Positions 1-7,326 of a stretch of 64,000 nucleotides of DNA are shown here, in pieces; within the stretch, counting starts at the first letter, position 1; each line of letters begins with the position of its first letter. This DNA comes from JBNAGF01 sp049801055. GTDB lineage: Bacteria; Pseudomonadota; Alphaproteobacteria; Rhodobacterales; Rhodobacteraceae. The notes under the pieces are model-generated. The model saw nothing but the letters and a program-made list of their open reading frames with translations. It did not search any database and had not been told where the DNA came from. The stretch covers positions 186,001 through 250,000 of the forward strand of contig NZ_JBNAGF010000006.1 of assembly GCF_049801055.1 (NCBI RefSeq), written 5' to 3'. A program made the translations under genes and the position numbers.

Positions 1-924
1 AGCTGGCTCAACAACGCGACCGACAATGAAAACCGTGGCAAGGCGCTGTCGCTCTATATGATCGTGCAGATGCTCGGAGTGGTTTCGGCGCAGGCCCTGA
101 TGCTGGTTGGCGATCCCTCGGGATATGAAACATTTGTCATCGCATCGGTGCTGGTTTCGATCTCGTTCGGTCCGATCCTTTTGTCGATCAGCCCAACCCC
201 GGCCTTTGACACGGCCAAACCGATGACCCTTCGGCAGCTCATCGAGATTTCGCCACTGGGATGTGTCGGCATGTTCCTGCTCGGAGGGATATTCGCGGCC
301 CAGTTCGGGATGGGGGCGGTCTATGGCGCAACCGTGGGGCTGAGCCTGCCGCAAATCTCGATTTTCGTGGCGACGTTCTACGTTGGCGCGTTGTTGGTGC
401 AATACCCGTTGGGCTGGATGTCGGACCGGATGGATCGCCGGGTGCTGATCCTGCTGGCTTCGGCTGTGGCCGGGGCAGGCGCCGTTTTCGGGATCATGTT
501 CGGCCCAAGCTTTGAGTCCCTTCTGATTGCCGCCTTCCTGATCGGGGGGATGACCAATCCGCTTTATTCGCTGCTGATCGCGCATACCAACGACTATCTT
601 GACCACGACGACATGGCGGCGGCATCGGGCGGGTTGATTTTCATCAACGGCCTCGGCGCAATTCTCGGGCCGGTCATCACTGGCGCACTGATGGACGACG
701 CGGTGGTCGGTCCGGCCGGGTTCTTCGTTATTATCGCGGTTCTGACCCTGATCCTTGCACTATACGCGATCTACAGGATGACACAGCGCCCGGCGATCCC
801 AGTGGAAGACACCGGTATCATGTCGCCGATGGCACCAACCGCGACAACAGTTGCCGTGGAGTTCGTTCAGGAGGCAACCATCGAGGCTGAGCTGGAGGAA
901 ATGCAGGCCGAGCAACAGGCGTGA
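1..924 (+). CDS. MFS transporter, C-terminal part (5' end outside window)
   Basis: The frame is open from base 1, so this is the last 307 residues of a longer protein. It begins in a loop typical of YcaD-like major facilitator transporters (SWLNNATDNENRGKALSLYM) and continues through alternating hydrophobic helices, with a cytoplasmic MSDRMDRR loop (the conserved MFS loop motif) near residue 140. About seven membrane segments remain. It ends in a Glu/Ala-rich cytoplasmic tail. It would be a 12-helix inner-membrane transporter in full; the substrate cannot be told from sequence. The stop at 922-924 is clear. Confidence 0.85.
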   Translation, partial: SWLNNATDNENRGKALSLYMIVQMLGVVSAQALMLVGDPSGYETFVIASVLVSISFGPILLSISPTPAFDTAKPMTLRQLIEISPLGCVGMFLLGGIFAAQFGMGAVYGATVGLSLPQISIFVATFYVGALLVQYPLGWMSDRMDRRVLILLASAVAGAGAVFGIMFGPSFESLLIAAFLIGGMTNPLYSLLIAHTNDYLDHDDMAAASGGLIFINGLGAILGPVITGALMDDAVVGPAGFFVIIAVLTLILALYAIYRMTQRPAIPVEDTGIMSPMAPTATTVAVEFVQEATIEAELEEMQAEQQA

Positions 925-1196
925 TCCGACCCGCAAATGGGGGTGATTTGCGACGTTTCAGGAAACAATTGCGACAAGTGTTCCTGAACTGTTGCAATTT
1001 CGCATAACCCGCGAAAAAAACAAGGAGATTCTCGTGGGTGACGTAAGGTTCTGAAATGTAAAGAAAAAACACGTTTTGATTGCGCTAACGCACTGAATTG
1101 GTTGGATTTTGTAGGAAAATGTTACTGTAACTTTTTTCGTTTTGGTCTTTAGGATTCTTATATCGCCTGGAGGGTTGTGGAAGCGGAGTATTTCCC

Positions 1197-1775
1197 ATGG
1201 TTGGTCCAGAAGAAGTTCTGAGTTTTTGGTTGGATGAAATCGGGCCGGAAGGCTGGTATTTGCAGGACGAGGCGCTGGACGCCGAGATCCGGGATAAATT
1301 TCTGGATGCCTGGGAAGACGCGCGGGAAGGCCGCTTCTCGCTTTGGTTGACTTACCCCTCTGGTGCTCTTGCCTACATCATCCTGACCGACCAGTTCCCG
1401 CGAAACATGTTCCGTGGCGATGGGCGTGCCTTTTCAACGGATCGGGCAGCGCTGGCTGCGGCCAAGGCCGCCGTCGACAAGCGGTGGGACATGCGGATCG
1501 ATGAGCCTGCGCGACAGTTCTTCTATCTGCCGATGATGCATTCGGAAAACCTCTGTGATCAGGAACGCTGCGTGCGACTGATGATGGAACGGATGACGCA
1601 AGGCGGCGCTTCAAACCTGCTACATGCCCGTGCGCATCGCGAGGTGATCCGAATGTTCGGCCGCTTCCCGTATCGCAATGCGGCGCTGAACAGGTCCACC
1701 ACGGATGTCGAGGCGGCGTATGTTACCGCCGGTGGCTATGGCCAGACCGTGCGTGAGATGCAAGCCGGCGCCTAA
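1197..1775 (+). CDS. DUF924 family protein
   Basis: This 192-residue protein has the DUF924 pattern: an N-terminal VLSFWLDEIGPEGW, then ILTDQFPRNMFRGD at about residues 62-75, FFYLPMMHSENLCDQE at about 107-122, and FGRFPYRNAALNRSTTDVE near 150-168. The family is an all-helical TPR-like fold of unknown function, common in proteobacteria, usually of this length. The ATG at 1197 follows a GGAG about 8 bases upstream. Its last four bases overlap the end of the convergent gene that follows. Family assignment is firm; role is unknown. Confidence 0.85.
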   Translation: MVGPEEVLSFWLDEIGPEGWYLQDEALDAEIRDKFLDAWEDAREGRFSLWLTYPSGALAYIILTDQFPRNMFRGDGRAFSTDRAALAAAKAAVDKRWDMRIDEPARQFFYLPMMHSENLCDQERCVRLMMERMTQGGASNLLHARAHREVIRMFGRFPYRNAALNRSTTDVEAAYVTAGGYGQTVREMQAGA

Positions 1776-2209
1776 GACCCTTCGGCCTCAGCAGGGCCGC
1801 ACCCCCGAATTTCCGAGACCCGCCGGGCAAATTCTGCTCCGGTGGTTTCAACTGCGCGGTCCACCATCTGCTCAGGCGCCTGCGCCAGCCCCTGAACCCT
1901 TGTCTGCACATCCGCCATACGGCCATTGACAAGGCTCAGCCTTGAATTGAGGCGGTTCAGAGCTTCGGCGCTGATATCGCCGCCCTGCGCTGCCAATTGC
2001 GCCAGTTCCTCACGTAACCCCGCAACCTCTGTCCGCATCGCGGCAACCTCGTCGGTCAGGGGCTTCGCGACCTGTAGGTTCTGGGCAAAGGTGGCGGTCA
2101 GGTCGTCCAGTGTATCGGCAGCCCTCCACGCCAGAAACAGACAGAGCGCGATCAGGATCAGGGTCGCATTCAACAGGGCGAGAAACAGGTCTTTTAACGT
2201 CTTGGCCAT
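1772..2209 (-). CDS. Membrane-anchored coiled-coil protein
   Basis: I do not recognise a named family. The 145-residue protein has one N-terminal membrane segment (about residues 8-28, LFLALLNATLILIALCLFLA) followed by a soluble region rich in heptad-like Leu/Ala/Glu (about 33-115), as expected of a coiled coil. Such proteins often act as inner-membrane scaffolds, but no role can be assigned. It converges on the DUF924 gene with a 4-bp overlap. A variable Ala/Glu-rich tail ends the protein. Confidence 0.65.
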   Translation of the reverse strand: MAKTLKDLFLALLNATLILIALCLFLAWRAADTLDDLTATFAQNLQVAKPLTDEVAAMRTEVAGLREELAQLAAQGGDISAEALNRLNSRLSLVNGRMADVQTRVQGLAQAPEQMVDRAVETTGAEFARRVSEIRGCGPAEAEGS

Positions 2210-2530
2210 TGGTAATCTTTCGCTTCAATGCAAGGTGCGCCAAATGCTGCGCTGGGTCAGATAAACAAGTCCTACAGTCTTTGACGCGGTGCGGGAACAC
2301 CGGTTTTGAACATAGGGCCCACAGAGAAACGTGCTTAGCCTCACCGAGAGGTGGGCAGATCCGGAAAGCCTTGGCTCGGTCAAACAGGTCTGTATCGGTA
2401 GCAACATGATTGGTCTCCAGATCCGGACCGATGCGGATACGCCGGAAAGTGCACAACTTGCGGCAAATCGGCTAAAAGCCTAATGGTGAAGAGGTTTATC
2501 GGGCGACCGCGGGCAAGTGAGGGAACGGAC
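2210..2530. other. Intergenic region between divergent genes
   Basis: These 321 bases separate the leftward membrane coiled-coil gene from rightward lpdA and should hold both promoters. A TTGACG hexamer near 2280 precedes a small hairpin (CGGTG/CACCG), but no convincing -10 goes with it. Frames here are short and lack ribosome-binding sites. The GAGGGA just before 2531 sets the lpdA start. I see no RNA gene or repeat. Confidence 0.4.
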
Positions 2531-3925
2531 ATGTCTTCATCTACTTATGATCTGATCGTAATCGGTGCGGGCCCTGGCGGCTATGTTGCGGCCATTCGCG
2601 CGGCTCAGCTCGGGCTGAGGACCGTCATTGTCGAACGGGAACATCTGGGCGGTATCTGTCTGAACTGGGGCTGTATTCCGACCAAGGCGCTTCTGCGCTC
2701 GTCCGAGGTCTTTCACCTGATGGAGCGCGCCGCCGAGTTCGGGCTGAAGGCGGACAAGATCGGCTATGATCTCGATGCGGTGGTGAATCGCTCGCGCGGG
2801 GTGGCCAAGCAGCTGAGTTCGGGGATCGGCCACCTGATGAAAAAGAACAAGATCGACGTGGTAATGGGCGAGGCCAGTTTGCCCGGCAAAGGCAAGGTCA
2901 GCGTCAAGACCGACAAGGGCGTGCAGGATCTGACCGCCAAGAACATCATCCTTGCCACTGGCGCGCGGGCCCGTGAATTGCCGGGGCTCGAAGCCGACGG
3001 TGATCTGGTCTGGACCTATAAGCACGCGCTGCAGCCGCCACGCATGCCGAAGAAGCTGCTGGTCATCGGGTCCGGGGCTATCGGAATCGAATTTGCCAGC
3101 TTTTACAATACTCTGGGTTCTGAAACGACAGTGGTAGAGGTGATGGACAGGGTGCTGCCGGTTGAAGATGCCGAAATCAGTGCCTTCGCCAAGAAGGCGT
3201 TCACCAGGCAGGGCATGACGATCATGGAGAAATCCTTGGTCAAGCAGCTCGACCGGAGCAAGGGTAAAGTCACCGCCCATATCGAGACCGACGGCAAGGT
3301 CAAGAAGATGGATTTCGACACCGTGATCTCCGCGGTGGGCATTGTCGGCAATGTCGAGAACCTCGGGCTTGAGGCGCTTGGCGTCAAGATCGACCGAACC
3401 CATGTGGTGACGGACGCCTTTTGCCGAACCGGGGTCGACGGGCTTTATGCCATCGGTGATATCGCCGGTGCGCCGTGGCTGGCGCATAAGGCCAGCCACG
3501 AAGGGGTTATGGTCGCCGAACTGATCGCCGGAAAACACGCCCATCCCGTCAAGCCCGAGAGCATTGCAGGCTGCACCTATTGCCATCCGCAGGTGGCCAG
3601 CGTCGGATATACCGAGGCGAAGGCCAAGGAACTCGGGTATGATGTCAGGGTCGGAAAGTTCCCTTTCATCGGCAATGGCAAGGCGATCGCGCTCGGCGAA
3701 GCCGAGGGTCTGGTCAAAACCGTTTTTGATGCCAAGACCGGGGAATTGCTGGGCGCTCATATGATCGGCGCCGAGGTGACCGAGATGATTCAGGGCTATG
3801 TGGTTGGCCGCCAGTTGGAAACCACCGAGGAAGACCTGATGCACACGGTCTTCCCGCATCCGACCCTGAGCGAGATGATGCATGAAAGCGTTTTGGACGC
3901 CTATGGGCGAGTGATTCATATGTGA
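2531..3925 (+). CDS. lpdA: Dihydrolipoyl dehydrogenase (E3)
   Basis: This FAD- and NAD-dependent disulfide oxidoreductase reoxidises the lipoyl arms of 2-oxoacid dehydrogenase complexes. At 464 residues it is of usual length. It shows the FAD motif GAGPGG (residues 12-17), the redox disulfide CLNWGC (Cys43 and Cys48), the NAD-binding GSGAIG near 180, the second FAD motif YAIGDIAG near 310, and the catalytic HPTLSEMMHE near the C-terminus. An in-frame ATG lies 48 bases upstream, but the GAGGGA before 2531 and the start MSSSTYDLIVIGAG favour the later one. No E1 or E2 genes are adjacent, so this copy may serve several complexes or the glycine cleavage system. Confidence 0.95.
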   Translation: MSSSTYDLIVIGAGPGGYVAAIRAAQLGLRTVIVEREHLGGICLNWGCIPTKALLRSSEVFHLMERAAEFGLKADKIGYDLDAVVNRSRGVAKQLSSGIGHLMKKNKIDVVMGEASLPGKGKVSVKTDKGVQDLTAKNIILATGARARELPGLEADGDLVWTYKHALQPPRMPKKLLVIGSGAIGIEFASFYNTLGSETTVVEVMDRVLPVEDAEISAFAKKAFTRQGMTIMEKSLVKQLDRSKGKVTAHIETDGKVKKMDFDTVISAVGIVGNVENLGLEALGVKIDRTHVVTDAFCRTGVDGLYAIGDIAGAPWLAHKASHEGVMVAELIAGKHAHPVKPESIAGCTYCHPQVASVGYTEAKAKELGYDVRVGKFPFIGNGKAIALGEAEGLVKTVFDAKTGELLGAHMIGAEVTEMIQGYVVGRQLETTEEDLMHTVFPHPTLSEMMHESVLDAYGRVIHM

Positions 3926-3944
3926 CAGGCACGTCATTCGGCCA

Positions 3945-3998
3945 GTGCGGGAGCGAGGCTCCGCCTCGCGCTCCGGAGTATTTGTCAAAAAGATGAAG
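3945..3998 (+). repeat. Dispersed hairpin-plus-tail repeat, copy A
   Basis: A GC-rich stem (3949-3974, GGAGCGAGGC pairing with GCCT..CGCTCC around a TCC loop) is followed directly by CCGGAGTATTTGTCAAAAAG and then ATGAAG (3973-3998). The same tail is seen at 10548-10573 (inverted) and 46932-46955, each beside a GC-rich hairpin in a gap between genes. It is noncoding and most like a REP-type intergenic element. Confidence 0.6.
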
Positions 3999-4043
3999 AG
4001 TGCGGTCCTGCCGAGGATGACGCGCCGGTGCGATATCTCGCCT

Positions 4044-4058
4044 GTTCTCACTTTGTTC
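4044..4058 (+). promoter_or_regulatory. LexA (SOS) box of uvrA
   Basis: The sequence GTTC-TCACTTT-GTTC is an exact match to the alphaproteobacterial LexA operator, the direct repeat GTTC-N7-GTTC. It lies 86 bases before the uvrA start. In this class LexA binds such repeats and represses DNA-repair genes until damage. The exact match together with uvrA directly downstream makes this a strong call. Confidence 0.85.
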
Positions 4059-4144
4059 ACATTTTTAGGTTGGAGACTCGCCCGCGCTCGCCTATCTGTT
4101 AACCACTTGGACACCTGCAGGGGTGCGGAATGTTGGGGGCGTGA

Positions 4145-7003
4145 ATGGCCGAACTCAAGAATATCGAAGTGCGGGGCGCACGCGAGCACAACCTCAAGAG
4201 CATCGACGTGGACATTCCGCGCGATCAGTTGGTGGTGATTACCGGGCTTTCAGGCTCGGGCAAGTCGAGCCTTGCTTTCGATACGGTCTATGCCGAAGGC
4301 CAGCGGCGCTATGTAGAGTCGCTCAGTGCATACGCCCGGCAATTTCTGGACATGATGGAAAAGCCGGATGTGGATCATATCAGCGGTCTGAGCCCAGCCA
4401 TTTCCATCGAACAGAAAACCACTTCCAAGAACCCGCGTTCGACCGTTGGAACAGTGACCGAAATCTACGACTACCTGCGTCTGCTCTTTGCCCGCGCCGG
4501 CACACCGTTCAGCCCGGCCACGGGCCTGCCGATCGAGGCCCAGCAGGTTCAGGACATGGTCGATCGGATCATGGCGATGGAGGAGGGCACGCGCGGCTAC
4601 CTGCTGGCGCCCATCGTGCGTGATCGCAAAGGCGAGTACCGCAAAGAGTTTCTGGAACTGCGCAAGCAGGGGTTTCAGCGGGTCAAGGTGGATGGCGAAT
4701 TCTACGAACTGGATGAACCGCCCACGCTGGACAAGAAATTCCGCCATGACATCGATGTTGTGGTTGATCGTCTGGTGGTGCGGGAAGGTATGGAAACCCG
4801 GCTTGCGGACTCGCTTCGCACAGCGCTGGATCTGGCCGACGGGATCGCCATTCTGGAAACTGCACCAAAGGAGGGCGACCCGGAGCGCATCACATTTTCC
4901 GAGAACTTCGCCTGTCCGGTCAGCGGTTTCACGATCCCGGAAATCGAACCGCGTCTGTTCTCATTCAACGCGCCTTTCGGTGCCTGCCCGGATTGTGACG
5001 GGCTGGGGATGGAGCTGTTTTTTGACGAACGGCTGGTGGTGCCGGACCAGACGCTCAAGATCTATGACGGGGCACTGGCGCCGTGGCGAAAGGGCAAGTC
5101 GCCCTATTTCCTGCAAACCATCGAAGCAATCGCCAAGCATTACCAGTTTGACAAGAATACCCCCTGGAAAGACCTGTCGGAGAAGGTTCAGCAGGTGTTC
5201 CTGTATGGATCCGGCAAAGAGGAGATCGCCTTCCGCTATGATGAAGGCGGGCGTGTTTACGAGGTAACGCGCGTCTTCGAAGGGGTCATTCCGAACATGG
5301 AGCGCCGCTATCGCGAGACCGACAGCAACTGGATCCGCGAAGAATTCGAGCGCTACCAGAACAACAGGCCCTGCCATTCCTGCAACGGGTTCCGCCTGCG
5401 CGAAGAGGCGCTGGCCGTCAAAATTGCCGGGCTGCATGTGGGGCAGTTGGTGCAGATGTCGATCCGGCAGGCTCTTGCATGGATCGAGAACGTTCCCGAC
5501 CATCTCACGCCCCAAAAGCAGGAGATCGCCCGCGCCATCGTCAAGGAAATCCGCGAACGACTCGGATTTCTCAACAATGTTGGTCTGGAGTATCTGACGC
5601 TGAGCCGGTCGAGCGGCACGCTTTCGGGCGGCGAGAGCCAGCGGATCCGGCTGGCAAGCCAGATCGGTTCGGGGCTGACCGGGGTGCTGTATGTTCTGGA
5701 TGAGCCGTCAATCGGCCTGCATCAGCGCGATAATGACCGTCTGCTGACGACACTCAAGAACCTTCGGGATCAGGGCAACACCGTGATCGTGGTGGAACAT
5801 GACGAAGAGGCAATCCGCGAAGCCGACTACGTTTTTGACATCGGACCCGGTGCCGGGGTGCATGGTGGGCAGGTGGTCAGCCACGGCACGCCCGAGCATG
5901 TCGCCGGGGATGCGGCCTCGATCACCGGGCAATATCTGTCCGGAACCCGTGAAATTCCGATCCCGGCCGAACGGCGTGGCGGCAAGAAGAAGTCGGTCAA
6001 GGTCGTGGGCGCGGTTGGCAACAATCTTAAGGAGGTCACGGCCGAGTTCCCGCTGGGCAAGTTTGTCTGCGTGACAGGTGTGTCCGGGGGCGGCAAGTCG
6101 ACGTTGACCATCGAAACCCTGTTCAAGACGGCCTCAATGCGGCTGAATGGGGCCCGCCAAACCCCTGCGCCCTGCGAGACGATCAAGGGATTGGAGCATC
6201 TCGACAAGGTGATCGATATCGACCAGCGACCGATTGGGCGCACGCCCCGTTCAAATCCGGCCACCTATACCGGCGCCTTTACTCCGATCCGCGACTGGTT
6301 CGCCGGGCTGCCGGAAGCCAAGGCGCGCGGTTACAAACCGGGTCGGTTCTCGTTCAACGTTAAAGGCGGGCGCTGCGAAGCCTGTCAGGGTGACGGTGTC
6401 ATCAAGATCGAGATGCATTTCCTACCGGATGTCTATGTGACCTGCGAAACCTGTAAGGGCGCGCGCTACAACCGGGAAACACTTGAAATCAAGTTTAAGG
6501 GCAAAAGCATTGCAGACGTGCTCGACATGACGGTCGAGGATGCGCAAGACTTCTTCAAGGCGGTGCCGTCTATCCGGGATAAGATGGATGCGCTGGCCCG
6601 CGTTGGGCTTGGCTACATCAAGGTCGGCCAGCAGGCGACCACGCTCTCGGGTGGTGAGGCGCAGCGGGTGAAGCTGTCCAAGGAGCTGTCAAAACGGGCC
6701 ACAGGTCGTACATTGTATATATTGGACGAGCCAACAACCGGGTTGCACTTTGAAGATGTTCGAAAATTGCTAGAGGTTCTGCACGAGCTTGTGGATCAGG
6801 GGAACTCTGTCGTGGTGATTGAGCACAACCTTGACGTGATCAAAACCGCAGATTGGATCATTGATATCGGACCGGAGGGCGGCGACGGAGGCGGCGAAAT
6901 CGTTGCGACGGGAACGCCGGAAACCGTGGCTGAAGAACCCAGAAGCCACACCGGTCGTTACCTCAAGGCGATGTTGGAAGGCCAGAAGGTTGCGGCGGAA
7001 TAG
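4145..7003 (+). CDS. uvrA: Excinuclease ABC subunit A
   Basis: UvrA is the damage-recognition ATPase of nucleotide excision repair; it loads UvrB on lesions. The 952-residue protein has two ABC modules: Walker A GLSGSGKSS (about 34-42) and GVSGGGKST (about 643), signature LSGGESQR and LSGGEAQR, and Walker B VLDEPSIGL and ILDEPTTGL. The C-terminal zinc module CEACQGDG...CETCKG is intact. In the first zinc module the leading pair reads CPVSGF, so one of four cysteines is a serine. The start is ATG 4145 after GGGGGCG; a perfect SOS box lies upstream. Confidence 0.97.
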   Translation: MAELKNIEVRGAREHNLKSIDVDIPRDQLVVITGLSGSGKSSLAFDTVYAEGQRRYVESLSAYARQFLDMMEKPDVDHISGLSPAISIEQKTTSKNPRSTVGTVTEIYDYLRLLFARAGTPFSPATGLPIEAQQVQDMVDRIMAMEEGTRGYLLAPIVRDRKGEYRKEFLELRKQGFQRVKVDGEFYELDEPPTLDKKFRHDIDVVVDRLVVREGMETRLADSLRTALDLADGIAILETAPKEGDPERITFSENFACPVSGFTIPEIEPRLFSFNAPFGACPDCDGLGMELFFDERLVVPDQTLKIYDGALAPWRKGKSPYFLQTIEAIAKHYQFDKNTPWKDLSEKVQQVFLYGSGKEEIAFRYDEGGRVYEVTRVFEGVIPNMERRYRETDSNWIREEFERYQNNRPCHSCNGFRLREEALAVKIAGLHVGQLVQMSIRQALAWIENVPDHLTPQKQEIARAIVKEIRERLGFLNNVGLEYLTLSRSSGTLSGGESQRIRLASQIGSGLTGVLYVLDEPSIGLHQRDNDRLLTTLKNLRDQGNTVIVVEHDEEAIREADYVFDIGPGAGVHGGQVVSHGTPEHVAGDAASITGQYLSGTREIPIPAERRGGKKKSVKVVGAVGNNLKEVTAEFPLGKFVCVTGVSGGGKSTLTIETLFKTASMRLNGARQTPAPCETIKGLEHLDKVIDIDQRPIGRTPRSNPATYTGAFTPIRDWFAGLPEAKARGYKPGRFSFNVKGGRCEACQGDGVIKIEMHFLPDVYVTCETCKGARYNRETLEIKFKGKSIADVLDMTVEDAQDFFKAVPSIRDKMDALARVGLGYIKVGQQATTLSGGEAQRVKLSKELSKRATGRTLYILDEPTTGLHFEDVRKLLEVLHELVDQGNSVVVIEHNLDVIKTADWIIDIGPEGGDGGGEIVATGTPETVAEEPRSHTGRYLKAMLEGQKVAAE

Positions 7004-7035
7004 CGGTGGGGTCGAACCCGTGTCCAACCCCGCCG
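7004..7035. terminator. Hairpin between convergent uvrA and DUF2892 gene
   Basis: CGGTGGGGT (7004-7012) can pair with ACCCCGCCG (7027-7035), nine pairs including one G-U, around a 14-nt loop. It begins directly after the uvrA stop and precedes the stop of the leftward gene. There is no T-run on either side, so intrinsic termination would be weak. Confidence 0.35.
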
Positions 7036-7049
7036 ATCCTACCGAAGGA

Positions 7050-7253
7050 CTATTTCGTATTGCAGGTGTTAATCCCCAGAATCGCATAAGGCGGGCAATT
7101 TCCCATTGCGGCTGTCGCCAGCATGACTGCTCCGACAATCCCCGCCAACCATGCCCATCCTCCCGACAGTGCGGCAAAGGCAAGGGCAATCAGGGCAATG
7201 CCGATTATGGTGCGGATCACTCGGTCGGTCTGGCCCATATTCCTCGTTAACAT
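7050..7253 (-). CDS. DUF2892 family small inner-membrane protein
   Basis: This 67-residue protein matches DUF2892 (the membrane part of YgaP-like proteins): an N-terminal MGQTDRVIRTIIG, two hydrophobic helices (about 14-29 and 34-49), and the conserved end GNCPPYAILGINTC with two cysteines. In YgaP this unit anchors a rhodanese domain, but here it stands alone. The ATG at 7253 has a clean AGGAGAA 7 bases upstream. A well-spaced FNR-type promoter lies upstream (7285-7326), suggesting induction at low oxygen. The biochemical role is unknown. Confidence 0.85.
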   Translation of the reverse strand: MLTRNMGQTDRVIRTIIGIALIALAFAALSGGWAWLAGIVGAVMLATAAMGNCPPYAILGINTCNTK

Positions 7254-7284
7254 CGGATGTTCTCCTAAAGCTGATACCCATCAC

Positions 7285-7326
7285 ACTCTAGAAGACATTC
7301 CTTGACTGGAATATGATTCAGATCAA
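7285..7326 (-). promoter_or_regulatory. FNR/FnrL-type class II promoter
   Basis: On the minus strand TTGATCTGAATCAT (7326-7313) matches the FNR consensus TTGAT-N4-ATCAA at nine of ten positions. If its centre is at -41.5, the start of transcription falls at 7278 and the -12 to -7 hexamer is TAGAGT (7290-7285), a fair -10. That is the spacing of a class II FNR-activated promoter. It overlaps the 3' end of the upstream dehydrogenase and would drive the DUF2892 gene, whose ATG is 25 bases further on. Confidence 0.55.

Noticed and set aside
2537..4189. Long open frame antisense to lpdA (550 codons)
   Set aside because: It is the shadow of a high-GC coding frame, has no start signal or family pattern, and runs through the repeat and SOS box.
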